A stretch of DNA of 64,000 nt from NCBI RefSeq assembly GCF_000422845.1, contig NZ_KE383934.1, positions 62,001 through 126,000 of the forward strand. Reading direction: 5' to 3'. The position numbers and the translations under genes were made by a program. Source of the stretch: Oceanobacter kriegii DSM 6294 (GTDB taxonomy: Bacteria; Pseudomonadota; Gammaproteobacteria; Pseudomonadales; Oceanobacteraceae). The notes beneath the pieces are model-generated. The model did no database searches and was not told where the DNA came from. It saw only the letters and a list, made by a program, of their open reading frames with translations. Positions 27,553 through 36,409 of the stretch are shown piece by piece; positions within the stretch are counted from its first letter, which is position 1, and every line of letters starts with the position of its first letter.

Positions 27553-27600
27553 AAAACGGCGGCCTTGTTAAACGAGAGTGAAACAAGAGCCGCTGTTTTT
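27553..27600 (+). terminator. Terminator of the amino acid importer operon
   Basis: A long hairpin: AAACGGCGGC and CTTGTT pair with AACAAG and GCCGCTGTTT with one bulge, followed by T-rich sequence. It lies 30 bp after the last gene. Confidence 0.78.
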
Positions 27601-27812
27601 GTTTGGGCGTGAACAGCGCTGTGGCTGCTGTATCGGGCTGCTATGGCCATGCATTGCAGGAGCGAATCTATTCGCGAACGAATTCTTCTGGATACGTCGG
27701 CGCCCGCTTATCACCACTGTCTTGCAATTCATCACGTTCCTGAAAACTCACTCAACAATGGATTGTTCCACCAACAGCGGGAAATCAATCCGGCCGGATC
27801 GGTCACAATATG

Positions 27813-28079
27813 AAGGACCCTCTGAATAATTCTGCACAGCTCTGCGCGAGTCATGCAGGTTGTCAGAACAAGGCGGCGAATGCAGTGGAATGACCAGTCC
27901 TTTCCAAATTCGCCAACACTGTTCTGGCGGTCTGCAGGCCGCGCCCTACGGGGATGACAGGGCATTGCTGATTCTGTGTCGCTGATTTTTGACTTGACCC
28001 GTCAGGCCTGCAAATCAGCTTCGTGACTCAGCGTCGCCCTGTCATCCAGAGCGGGCACCGAGTTATTCAGAGGGTCCTT
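27813..28079 (-). repeat. Structured repeat element, copy C (inverted)
   Basis: The most diverged of three copies, read on the minus strand. Its ends are a perfect 17-bp inverted repeat (AAGGACCCTCTGAATAA), different in sequence from copy A but equally complementary. Inner arms also differ yet pair: GGATGACAGGGC with GCCCTGTCATCC, GCTGATTT with AAATCAGC, CAGAAC with GTTCTG, GGCGAA with TTCGCC. The loop GCCTGACGGGTCAAGTCAAA is unchanged. It lies between the importer operon and the MipA/OmpV gene, ending 31 bp before that gene's start, so it may affect its expression. Confidence 0.85.
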
Positions 28080-28109
28080 AACGCTTTGTCAACGATATCC
28101 GGAGCCTCT

Positions 28110-28982
28110 ATGCCTGCCCTGAAACCCGACTTTCCCGTGTATTCACGTGTCACCCGTTTTGTTAGCGGGCTAGGGCTTGGCTTGGGGCTTGGTCTAGGGG
28201 TAGGAATCAGCGCATTGTGTGTACTGCCGGCCAGCGCAGAAGAATCGGCGTCAGCGGCAGCAGGCGAGTCGATAGAGGATTCCCAGACAAGTTCACAGGC
28301 AAGCGCACAGCCATCGCCATGGAACTGGGGCATTGGGGTGGTATCGTCACGGGACGTGTACGCCGACTTCGACACCCGGGTGGTGCCTTTCCCGATGATC
28401 ACCTACCACGGTGAACGCTTTCATTTGTTCGGCCCCTTTGCCCGTTACGACCTGACCCGAATCGGCAGCGCCAACCTCGCTTTGCAGGTGAATCCGGTGT
28501 TTGCCGGTTACGACGAGTCCGACAGTCCGATTCTGCAAGACATGGACAAGCGTGGTTATTCCATGGCCGGTGGTTTGTCGTTGGATCAAAGCCTCGGCAA
28601 CTGGCACTGGAACATCAATGCCACCCACGATTTGCTGGGAGTCTACGACGGTTACGAAGCCGCCGTTGGTGCCGAATACAAAATCAAGCTGGGCAGCCTG
28701 TTGTTGGAGCCGGGTGCCAAAGCCATTTTCCAAAGCAGCGACTATGTTGATTACTACTACGGCGTGAAAGGCTCGGAAGCCCGTTCATGGCGGCCGGAAT
28801 ATCAGGCCGACAGTGTAGTGAACCAACAAATCAGCCTGGCGCTGGCACATCAGAAAATTGCCGGAGGCGGCCTGCGCCTGCAAATGACCCATACCCGCTA
28901 CGGCAAAGCCATCACCGATAGCCCGCTCACCGACCGCAAAACCGCCTTGGGCGTGAATCTGGTGTACAGCCGGTTTTTCTGA
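28110..28982 (+). CDS. MipA/OmpV-family outer membrane protein
   Basis: A 290-aa protein of the OmpV/MipA family. A signal peptide with an unusual Gly-Leu repeat (GLGLGLGLGLGVG) is followed by a Ser/Ala-rich linker and then a beta-barrel with alternating residues, ending in the aromatic terminus YSRFF typical of outer membrane proteins. Family members include MltA-interacting MipA and OmpV; the cargo here is unknown. The start is the ATG at 28110 with CGGAG upstream; the open frame continues back into repeat copy C but that part is unlikely to be used. Confidence 0.82.
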   Translation: MPALKPDFPVYSRVTRFVSGLGLGLGLGLGVGISALCVLPASAEESASAAAGESIEDSQTSSQASAQPSPWNWGIGVVSSRDVYADFDTRVVPFPMITYHGERFHLFGPFARYDLTRIGSANLALQVNPVFAGYDESDSPILQDMDKRGYSMAGGLSLDQSLGNWHWNINATHDLLGVYDGYEAAVGAEYKIKLGSLLLEPGAKAIFQSSDYVDYYYGVKGSEARSWRPEYQADSVVNQQISLALAHQKIAGGGLRLQMTHTRYGKAITDSPLTDRKTALGVNLVYSRFF

Positions 28983-29003
28983 CGTTGTTTTGCACCAGGG
29001 TCT

Positions 29004-29034
29004 TGTCGGATGGCGCAGGCTTATCCGACCTACA
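29004..29034. repeat. REP-like palindrome
   Basis: TTGTCGGAT and ATCCGAC arms enclose a GC-rich centre followed by CTAC. This resembles enterobacterial and pseudomonad REP elements (reverse strand GTAGGTCGGATAAGC). A degenerate relative follows near 29069. It lies between convergent mipA-like and astB genes. Confidence 0.6.
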
Positions 29035-29103
29035 CGGGGTGAGGTTTTTGGCAGTGTCAGGATGTCGGATTGCGTAGATCGGCCCACGGTGGGGCAGATC
29101 AAT

Positions 29104-29131
29104 ACGCCCTCCAGCGTGTGCTGGAGGGCGT
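29104..29131. terminator. Perfect hairpin after astB
   Basis: A 12-bp perfect stem (ACGCCCTCCAGC/GCTGGAGGGCGT) with loop GTGT lies 6 bp past the astB stop. It has no T-run, but its strength and position between convergent genes suggest a terminator. Confidence 0.7.
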
Positions 29132-29137
29132 GCTGGG

Positions 29138-30490
29138 TCAGCTTAGCTGAAACGGATACAGCGCCTGGCCTTTCAGTCCCAATACCGTGATCAGGTCTTC
29201 CAGCGCGGTCATCACTTCGCGGTAGAACTGCACATCGGCCAAGTCAGCAACGCTGAGCTGGTCGCGGTAGTGGCGTTTTACCCAGTCTTGCAGTACATCG
29301 ATTTTGGCTTCGTCCAGCAGGAATGCCGGGTTCACGGCCGCCAGTTGTTCGTCTGTCAGTACCACGCGCAATCGCAGGCAAGCAGGGCCGCCGCCGTTGC
29401 TCATGCTCTGGCGTACGTCGACAAATTCGACGTTACGAATCGGTTGGTTGTGGTCCTGTAACGCGCGTTCGATCCATTTGCGTACGGCGCTGTTTTCTTC
29501 ACATTCCGACGGTGCAATCAGGCGCATCTTGCTCATGTCGCCATCGGCTGAGGCCAGCAGCTGGCTGTTGAACAGGTAGGACTTGATGGCGTCTTGCAGG
29601 CTGACGTCGTCTGCGTTAACGCAGAGGGTTTGCAGCGGCAGATAGGCTCGCAGGGTTTCGAACGCCTGTTCGGCAGCCTGGGCTTGGTAGGCGTGCTGGT
29701 GGTACATCAGCAGCGGGCCATTACCCACGGCAACAACGTCGTTATGGAAAGCGCCTGCGTTGATGGCCTGGGCGGCTTGTTGCAGGTAAACAGCAGTTTG
29801 GGTGCCATGCTGGCGGGCGACGGCTTCGCTGGCGGCGAGGGTTTGGCGGCCCGGGAAGGTCAGGCTGCTGAGATCGGTCTGGTCGTCGCGGCCATACACG
29901 AACAGGCCCACACCAGCGTCGCCATAGCTGGTGCACAAGCGGGTATGGTTGGCAGCTCCTTCGTCACCAAAACGACCGATCGAAGGGACGGCGCTGTGCA
30001 CTGCAAAGTGATCGCTGTTGCCAAACACGGTGTTCAGAATGCGCTCGGTCTGTGGGTGTTCGATCGCACGGTGAGCGGTGGTCAGCAGGTTGGCCGGAGT
30101 GAAGTGAACACGGCCATCGCTGCTATCGGCAGACGGCGTCACCGTTGCTGCGTTGGCGGCCCACATGCTGGAGGCGGAGTACACCATCGACAGCAGTTCC
30201 GGCGCTTGTTGGGCGGTGCTGCTGATGATGTGTTCGTCTGGGCCGCGGAAACCGAGTTGGCTTAGTACGCTTAGGTCTGGCCGCTGCTGTGGTGGCAGGA
30301 AGCCCTGGGTGTAGCCCAGCTTGATCAGCGTGCGCATTTTCTCCAGCCCTTGCAGCGCGGCTTCGCGCGGGTTGGAGGTGCGCAGGGCATTGCGGCTGGA
30401 GGCTAGGTTGCCGGAGGCCAGGCCGCCGTAGTGGTGGGTTGGGCCGATGAGGCCGTCGAAGTTGACTTCGCGGGCGTTGGTAGTGGTCAT
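29138..30490 (-). CDS. astB: N-succinylarginine dihydrolase AstB
   Basis: A 450-aa enzyme that converts N2-succinylarginine to N2-succinylornithine plus CO2 and ammonia, the second step of the arginine succinyltransferase (AST) pathway. Strong family matches: EVNFDGLIGPTHHYGG at the start, GDEGAANHTRLC, GAFHNDVVAVGN and SMSNGGGPACLRLRVVLT near the end, the last holding the catalytic cysteine. I use the ATG at 30490; an ATG four codons earlier (30502) is also possible. It is the last gene of the ast set but separated from astD by 316 bp, so it may have its own promoter. Confidence 0.94.
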   Translation of the reverse strand: MTTTNAREVNFDGLIGPTHHYGGLASGNLASSRNALRTSNPREAALQGLEKMRTLIKLGYTQGFLPPQQRPDLSVLSQLGFRGPDEHIISSTAQQAPELLSMVYSASSMWAANAATVTPSADSSDGRVHFTPANLLTTAHRAIEHPQTERILNTVFGNSDHFAVHSAVPSIGRFGDEGAANHTRLCTSYGDAGVGLFVYGRDDQTDLSSLTFPGRQTLAASEAVARQHGTQTAVYLQQAAQAINAGAFHNDVVAVGNGPLLMYHQHAYQAQAAEQAFETLRAYLPLQTLCVNADDVSLQDAIKSYLFNSQLLASADGDMSKMRLIAPSECEENSAVRKWIERALQDHNQPIRNVEFVDVRQSMSNGGGPACLRLRVVLTDEQLAAVNPAFLLDEAKIDVLQDWVKRHYRDQLSVADLADVQFYREVMTALEDLITVLGLKGQALYPFQLS

Positions 30491-30806
30491 GTGTTTATCC
30501 ATTTTTATCAGGAGGGTTGGTTTGCCTCTTGGGGAGAACTTCTCTCTCCTTCGGTGCTGCGCGGTTAAGCCAAAGGCGCCAGCCCCTCTGCTTCGCGCTT
30601 CCGGTTCGCTGTTCAGCAATGGCTGCAAATTCACAACGGTAACGCCCACATTCGGCATCCCTGCCTCAAGTGGGCTAAGTGGCCATCCATGGCCACATTA
30701 CCTGTTCATTTTGGCCATGGCTGGCGCACCTCGACGCGCATGTTTGGAGCCGCAATTACGGGGTTTAGGTCTTGTAGCCTCGGTATCCTCGAAGCTGCGT
30801 TGTTGT
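30491..30806. other. Gap between astD and astB
   Basis: A 316-bp stretch without a convincing gene. It contains an inverted repeat GTGGCCAT-CC-ATGGCCAC at 30679-30696, which could be an operator. No clear promoter, terminator or gene remnant was recognised. Confidence 0.45.
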
Positions 30807-32261
30807 TTATTCGCTTTTTAGCCCCGGCAGCGGTGCTGGTTGGTATTCGTTGGTGCTGCCAGCCGCGCTGATGGCCTGTGGCCAAGCGCAGTAGTCGGCG
30901 GCGTACCAGGCGCTGGGGCGGTGGTTGCCGCTGGCACCAATACCGCCGAACGGTACTTTGCTGGAGGCTCCGGCCGTTGGCTGGTTGATGCTGATCACAC
31001 CGGCTCGAATGCCTTGTTTGAAGTCGCGTTGGTGATCGCTGCTGTTGCTGACCAGTCCGGCGGCGAGGCCGAACCTGGTGCGGTTGGCGATTTCTAACGC
31101 TTGTTCAAAGTTCGCTACCCGAATCACTTGCAGCAGTGGTCCGAACCATTCGTCGTCGGGGATGTTGTTCTTTCCGTTCACCACGTCTGTTACATCCACC
31201 AGTCCCGGCGTCAGCACATAGCCTTGCTCACCATGAGGTCTGGATTGCAGCAGTGGTTTGCCGCCCAGTTCAACCAGCATTTGCTGGCCTTTCAGCAAAT
31301 CGTCGCGGGCTTTGGCACTGATCACCGGGCCATAAAAGCTGCTTTCTGATTGGTTGAGGTCAAGCTGCTGGCAGCGTTGGCTCAGTTCATTCAGCAGGGC
31401 TGCGGTTGACTTGTTCTCTACCAGAATCAAGCGACGGGCACAGGTGCAACGCTGTCCGGCGCTGATAAAGGCGCTGCGGATTATCAGGTCGGCGGCTTTG
31501 CCGATGTCGTTGCTGTTGAGGCTGTCGTCGACGATGAGCGGATTATTACCGCCCATTTCCAGCGCCAGAATCACTTCCGGGCGACCACCAAATTGCTGGT
31601 GCAGTAATTTGCCGGTGGTGGAGGAGCCGGTGAACAGCAGGCCGTCGATGTCCTGGGCGCACAGTGCCTTGCCGACTTCGACTTCGCCCTGCACCAGATT
31701 CAGTACACCATCGGGAAGGCCTGCGCTTTGCCAAAGCTGCACGGTGCGTTCGGCCACCCATGGGGTCAGTTCGCTGGGTTTGAATACCATGGTATTGCCC
31801 GCCAGCAAGGCTGGAACAATGTGGCCGTTGGGCAGGTGACCCGGGAAGTTGTAAGGGCCGAACACGGCCATCACGCCGTGAGCATGGTGTTCCAGGCTGG
31901 CGCTGGAGCCGGTGCGTTGCAGGGCGGCGTCGATGGAGATTTCGACCTTGTTGATCATCGCCTGCACTTCGGTCAGGGCTTCCCACTGAGGCTTGCCGGT
32001 TTCCTGATGAATAACGGTGGCCAGTTCGGTTTTGTGTTCGGCCAGCAGTTCGGCGAATTTGCGCACCACGGCACGGCGCTGGTCGGCACTGCTGCGCGAC
32101 CAACTTTTGAAGGCGGTACGGGCGGCACCAACGGCCAAAGCAACCTGTGCCTGGCTGGCTTGATGTTTTTGCCAAACCGGAGCTTCGGTTTGTGGGTTCA
32201 GGGAGGTCAGGCTGGGGCCTTCACCCTGTTGCCACTGGTTGTTGATCATGATGGCTTTCAT
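30807..32261 (-). CDS. astD: Succinylglutamate-semialdehyde dehydrogenase AstD
   Basis: A 484-aa NAD-dependent aldehyde dehydrogenase of the AST pathway. It has the substrate and NAD loops (FGPYNFPGHLPNGH, FTGSSTTGKLL), the catalytic glutamate (ALEMGGNNPL) and the catalytic cysteine (SAGQRCTCARRL). FGGIGASGNHRPSAWYAADYCAWP near the C-terminus is the AstD hallmark. The gene starts 13 bp after the end of astA, so both are in one operon. Confidence 0.95.
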   Translation of the reverse strand: MKAIMINNQWQQGEGPSLTSLNPQTEAPVWQKHQASQAQVALAVGAARTAFKSWSRSSADQRRAVVRKFAELLAEHKTELATVIHQETGKPQWEALTEVQAMINKVEISIDAALQRTGSSASLEHHAHGVMAVFGPYNFPGHLPNGHIVPALLAGNTMVFKPSELTPWVAERTVQLWQSAGLPDGVLNLVQGEVEVGKALCAQDIDGLLFTGSSTTGKLLHQQFGGRPEVILALEMGGNNPLIVDDSLNSNDIGKAADLIIRSAFISAGQRCTCARRLILVENKSTAALLNELSQRCQQLDLNQSESSFYGPVISAKARDDLLKGQQMLVELGGKPLLQSRPHGEQGYVLTPGLVDVTDVVNGKNNIPDDEWFGPLLQVIRVANFEQALEIANRTRFGLAAGLVSNSSDHQRDFKQGIRAGVISINQPTAGASSKVPFGGIGASGNHRPSAWYAADYCAWPQAISAAGSTNEYQPAPLPGLKSE

Positions 32262-32274
32262 GGCAGTGGTTTCC

Positions 32275-33336
32275 TCACACTCGTGGCTTGATGACGTTGC
32301 TGGTCAGTCGGGCTGGCACCCAGGCCACTCGGTCGCCAGAACGCATTTGCAGGGCTTCCAAGGCCGGGCCCGTCAGTTCCAGACCGTGGGCGGTGGTGGC
32401 GGAGCCGCTTTCGTTGGCTTCGGTGCAGATTACCCGGAAGTTGTTCCAGTGCGGATTGGCTGCAATCACCTGGGTCGACGGGGCCGGTTCGTTCAACGAC
32501 TCTGCTGCCAGGGCCTTGTGCTCACGGATGGCTTTGACGGTTTCGATGTGGTTGAGGTCGGCGCGCAACAGCGGGCCGGCATCGAAGATGTCGACCACTT
32601 TTTCGTAGCGGAAGCCTTCTTCTTCCAACAGTCGGGTAGCGCGGCGCCCGGCATCGGCCGGGCGGCCAATCACGGCGCGGGCATCTTCCGGCAGCAGGTT
32701 GGTGTAAATGGGGTATTTCGGCATCAGCTCGGTGATGAACTGGTTGGAACCAACGCCGCAGAGGGTGTCGGCCTCGTCGAATTCCATTTCAAAAAAGTGC
32801 ATGCCAATGGCGTTCCAGAACGGGCTGTTGCCGTCTTCGTCGGTCCAGCCGCGCATCTCGGCAATCACGGATTCGGCAAAGCGATCCGGAAACAGTCCCA
32901 TCAATAAATAGCGCGAACGTGCCAGCCAGTGGCCGTTGCCGCGATAGGCCGGGTCGAGGAACAGCGACCCGACTTCGGAGCAATCGGTGTAGTCATTGGT
33001 GAGGTGCAGCATGTCGCTGCGCACTTGACGATTGAGCGAATGCGAAAAGTGGGTGGTGGTCATCATGCGGTAGGCATAGAACGCCTGCCGCGCGCCGGTC
33101 ATGGCATAGACACCGGCACAGCCGACGACTTTCTGTTTGGCGGTGTCTTCCATCGCCAGAAAGAAGAAGTCGTCGTGATGACGCTGACTGCGCTCAAAGC
33201 TTTCGCAGGAGCGGTTGATGCGTGCCAGCAGGGCTTCCGGATCTTCTGGCAAGGAGGTCATGCCCTGACCGGCGGCTTTGGCCAATGCCATCAGGTCATC
33301 GAGATCGCCGGGTTGCATGGGGCGAATGATCAACAT
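32275..33336 (-). CDS. astA: Arginine N-succinyltransferase AstA
   Basis: A 353-aa acyltransferase that succinylates the alpha-amino group of arginine with succinyl-CoA, the first AST step. Family blocks seen: MLIIRPMQPGDLDDLM, SEVGSLFLDPAYRGNGHWLARSR in part, and EMRGWTDEDGNSPFW. Pseudomonas has two subunits (AruF/AruG); only one gene is present here. It overlaps the upstream M20 hydrolase by 7 bp and is followed by astD after 13 bp. Confidence 0.94.
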   Translation of the reverse strand: MLIIRPMQPGDLDDLMALAKAAGQGMTSLPEDPEALLARINRSCESFERSQRHHDDFFFLAMEDTAKQKVVGCAGVYAMTGARQAFYAYRMMTTTHFSHSLNRQVRSDMLHLTNDYTDCSEVGSLFLDPAYRGNGHWLARSRYLLMGLFPDRFAESVIAEMRGWTDEDGNSPFWNAIGMHFFEMEFDEADTLCGVGSNQFITELMPKYPIYTNLLPEDARAVIGRPADAGRRATRLLEEEGFRYEKVVDIFDAGPLLRADLNHIETVKAIREHKALAAESLNEPAPSTQVIAANPHWNNFRVICTEANESGSATTAHGLELTGPALEALQMRSGDRVAWVPARLTSNVIKPRV

Positions 33337-34607
33337 GGCAGTTGGCCCTCTTTCAGATGTTGATGAAGTGTTTGAATCAGCACAATCGACAGCGCAGTAC
33401 GTTCAGTAAAGCTGTCGAGGCAGGCAAATTCCTGGTCGGTATGAATGTTGGCACCGCGTACGCCAAGGGTATCGATGTTGATCAGTCCGGCCGCTGCCAG
33501 ATTATTGCCCTCACAGCAGCCACCGGTGGCGCGCCATTGAATGTCCAGTCCCAGCTGGGTGCCGCACTGCTTGAGCAGGTTGAACAGCGCCAGCTGGCGT
33601 TCGGTCATCGGCTTTGGCGGTCGGTTGAAATGGCCATGCAGCTGCAATTCCACGCCGGTATCTGCGCTTGCTTGCTGCAAAATTCGCTCGGCCTGATCGA
33701 GCAGGTACTGCTGCTGTTCGGGCTCTTTCACTCGTACATTAAAGCGGCATACACAGGTATCGGGGACGATATTCACCGCACCGCCACCGAGAATCTGGCC
33801 AATGTTGACGCTCAGGCCCGCGGCTTCGTCGCTCAGTTGCGCCAGCTCGTGGGTAACCCGGGCGATGGCGGCGACGGCATTGCGGCCTTCAAAAAACGCG
33901 CGTCCGGCGTGGGTGCTTTTGCCTTTGGCGGTGATCGAGAAGTTGCCACTGCCTTTGCGAGCTCCGGCCAGGGTGCCGTCCTCCAGCGCCGGTTCGTAGG
34001 TCATGCCAATGGCGAACTGGCTGTTGTCGAGTGTATGTTTGGCCAGCTGCGCCAGCACCGGGCCGGAGCAGGGCGAGCCGATTTCTTCATCCGGAGAAAT
34101 CGCTACGGTAAAGCCAACCTCGTCTTTCAGTTCAGAATGGTTAAGCCAGTTCAGCACTTCGGACACCAGTACCAGCCCGCCTTTCATATCGGCGGTGCCG
34201 GGGCCGCGCAACAGGTTGCCGTCGGTCCAGCACTGTTGGAAATCGCAGTCCTTGGGAAACACGGTGTCGCTGTGGCCGGTGAACAGCAGCTGCAACGGTG
34301 CTTGCGGTCGGCTTTGGAATACTTGCATTGGGGCCAATGGCAACTGACTGACGTCGGCGTTATCGGTGACGCGCTCCAGCGGGCCCAGCTCTATCTCGCG
34401 GTAGTCGTCCGCCAGCGGAGCGAACAGCGCCTTGAAGTGGGCCTGTACCTGCTGAATACCGGCGAGGTTGTAGCTGCCGGAATTGATGTCGCACAGCTCA
34501 ATGGTCTGCTGAACCATCTGCTCGGCGCGGGCTTCCAGTTGGCTCATCAGGCTGGTATTGGCGTCTGAGCTTGCTGTTGATGTAGGGGGTGTTGACGGTT
34601 GCTTCAT
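33330..34607 (-). CDS. M20-family metallohydrolase next to ast genes
   Basis: A 425-aa zinc hydrolase. The M20 metal ligands and catalytic residues are visible: GHSDTVFP (HxD), GPGTADMKGG, SPDEEIGS (the EE pair) and a late HTDQEFA. A dimerisation domain covers about 215-325. It resembles glutamate carboxypeptidase-type hydrolases. It is the first gene of the astA-astD operon, overlapping astA by 7 bp, so it probably acts on an arginine-pathway intermediate or a peptide feeding it. Since astE (succinylglutamate desuccinylase, M14) is not in the window, replacement of AstE is possible but unproven. Confidence 0.82.
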   Translation of the reverse strand: MKQPSTPPTSTASSDANTSLMSQLEARAEQMVQQTIELCDINSGSYNLAGIQQVQAHFKALFAPLADDYREIELGPLERVTDNADVSQLPLAPMQVFQSRPQAPLQLLFTGHSDTVFPKDCDFQQCWTDGNLLRGPGTADMKGGLVLVSEVLNWLNHSELKDEVGFTVAISPDEEIGSPCSGPVLAQLAKHTLDNSQFAIGMTYEPALEDGTLAGARKGSGNFSITAKGKSTHAGRAFFEGRNAVAAIARVTHELAQLSDEAAGLSVNIGQILGGGAVNIVPDTCVCRFNVRVKEPEQQQYLLDQAERILQQASADTGVELQLHGHFNRPPKPMTERQLALFNLLKQCGTQLGLDIQWRATGGCCEGNNLAAAGLINIDTLGVRGANIHTDQEFACLDSFTERTALSIVLIQTLHQHLKEGQLPC

Positions 34608-34909
34608 GGCTTCGATGACACGGGTTCCCGATTCAGTTGATCTCAGTTTGGTTCAGTGCCGAACGAATGTGATGCGTAGTTGTGGCTTAAAAGCCGAATA
34701 AAGTTCTGATTGGTTTTTAGTGGTTCTAAAATGCCTTTAAAGCCTTTATTTATGGGGTTTTAGGCAGTTTTTGAGATTTTATGAACGAACAAAATATCAG
34801 GGTTTTGCAAAACAACCGGATTAAATTTTTTCGGTTATTCATACACTGAAAGGACACAAAGACCGAGATGTCCGGCGCTGGAATCGCCGGGCAGGAGGAG
34901 AGTATCCGT
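34608..34909. other. Divergent promoter region, M20/ast operon and aminotransferase
   Basis: A 302-bp AT-rich region between divergent operons. It contains the 12-bp palindrome GTTTTGCAAAAC (34802-34813) and an adjacent AACCG...CGGTT pair (34813-34837). These are candidate operator sites, perhaps for the nearby Lrp-type regulator. No clear promoter pair was assigned. Confidence 0.45.
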
Positions 34910-36385
34910 ATGAGCAACCATTCCCCATCAGGCCAAACCGAAACGGCCGCTGCAACTGCGTCCCCAGCCGCGACGAGCATTGAGGCTGGCGCTTTTGATA
35001 CCGCTGCACTGGCGGCACAGGACCACGATGTGATGCTGCACCCGGCGTCTTCCATTACGGCACTGGAGGCCAATGGCCCCAGTATGATGGTGGGTGGCAA
35101 GGGCTCTACGGTGTTTGAAGCACGGTTGGAAGCCGGAGCCGAGGGCGAAACCACGGCGCTGCTGGATGCGGTGGGTGGTTTGTGGTGTGTGAATGCCGGT
35201 TATGGCCGCGAGGAGCTCACCGAGGCGATGAAGCAAGCGGCCGATCAGCTGGCTTATTATCACACCTTCAGCAATGCCTCGAACCCATGGCAGGTGGCGC
35301 TGGCGGACAAACTGCTGTCGATTGCGCCGCCTTCCTTGCAGGACGGCCGGGTGTTCTTCGGTTCTGGCGGCAGTGACGCTAACGACACCCTGATTAAAAT
35401 CGCCTGGCACTACCATGCACTGCGCGGCAAGCCGAACAAAATCAAGGTGATTGCTCGCGAGCAGGCCTATCACGGCACCTCCATCAGCACCGCCAGTTTG
35501 ACCGGATTGGGTGGTTTTCATAAAGGTTACCCTCTGCCGCAGGATTTTGTTTTGCGTACGGAGTGCCCTCACTATTACACTCGTGCCCTGCCTGATGAAT
35601 CGGAAGCAGAATTTTGCCAGCGCCTGATCAAGGCCGTTGAAAGCCTGATTGACGAGCACGGTGCCGATAACATATCCGCGTTCTTTGCCGAACCGATTCA
35701 CGCTGCCGGTGGTATTATTGAGCCGCCAGCCGGATATTATCCGGCTCTGAAAGCCTTGCTAAGCCAGCACGACATCCTGTTGGTGGCTGACGAAGTGGTG
35801 TGCGGTTATGGCCGTTTGGGCAGCTGGTTTGGTTCTACCCAGTTGGGATTCGAGCCAGACATGATGAGCTCCGCCAAGGGCCTGACCAGTGGCTACTTCC
35901 CAATGTCTGCCGCGTTTGTATCGAATGCTGTGTGGCAGGTGCTGAAGCAGGGTTCAGACGTTTATGGCGCGTTTTCTCACGGTTACACCTATTCCGGTCA
36001 TCCGGTGGGGGCTGCGGTGGCGCTGGCCAACTTGCAGTTGATTGAGCGCGAAGGACTGGTAGAGCAAGCGGCAGAACACGGTGCTTACTTGCACCAACAG
36101 CTGCGTGAGCGCGTTCTGACGCTGGCCAACGTTGGCGAAATTCGTGGTCGCGGCTTGTTGGCCGGGGTGCAGCTGGTGGCCGATAAAGTCAGTAAAACCC
36201 TGCCAAACCCGGCTGATAAATGGCCTCTGAAAGTGAGCCAGGCAGTACGTAAGCAGGGCGTTATCGTGCGTCCGCTGCCAAGCGTGGGCGCGTTGGCGAT
36301 TTCGCCGCCGCTGGTGATCACCAAGGCCGAAATCGACCAGCTGGTGGATGCGCTGGTTGCTGCCATTCAGCAAGTTCTTGAATAA
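34910..36385 (+). CDS. Class III aminotransferase (omega-amino acid/putrescine:pyruvate type)
   Basis: A 491-aa PLP enzyme. The Schiff-base lysine is K323 (SSAKGLTSGYFP) and the PLP aspartate D294 (LLVADEVVCGYGRLG). GSGGSDANDTLIK and REQAYHGTSIS are typical of omega-amino acid:pyruvate or polyamine:pyruvate aminotransferases, not of the shorter AstC/ArgD type. The first 45 residues are an Ala/Ser/Thr-rich extension. The ATG at 34910 has AGGAGGAG 9 nt upstream, which decides the start. It is divergent from the M20-ast operon and followed by an Lrp-type regulator, so it likely serves amino acid or polyamine catabolism. The exact substrate is open. Confidence 0.88.
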   Translation: MSNHSPSGQTETAAATASPAATSIEAGAFDTAALAAQDHDVMLHPASSITALEANGPSMMVGGKGSTVFEARLEAGAEGETTALLDAVGGLWCVNAGYGREELTEAMKQAADQLAYYHTFSNASNPWQVALADKLLSIAPPSLQDGRVFFGSGGSDANDTLIKIAWHYHALRGKPNKIKVIAREQAYHGTSISTASLTGLGGFHKGYPLPQDFVLRTECPHYYTRALPDESEAEFCQRLIKAVESLIDEHGADNISAFFAEPIHAAGGIIEPPAGYYPALKALLSQHDILLVADEVVCGYGRLGSWFGSTQLGFEPDMMSSAKGLTSGYFPMSAAFVSNAVWQVLKQGSDVYGAFSHGYTYSGHPVGAAVALANLQLIEREGLVEQAAEHGAYLHQQLRERVLTLANVGEIRGRGLLAGVQLVADKVSKTLPNPADKWPLKVSQAVRKQGVIVRPLPSVGALAISPPLVITKAEIDQLVDALVAAIQQVLE

Positions 36386-36409
36386 CATTTTACCAAAGCG
36401 AGGTTGCCG

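Noticed and set aside
33342-34568. 408-aa open frame antisense to the M20 hydrolase
   Set aside because: The opposite strand carries clear M20 motifs; this frame has no domain-like features.
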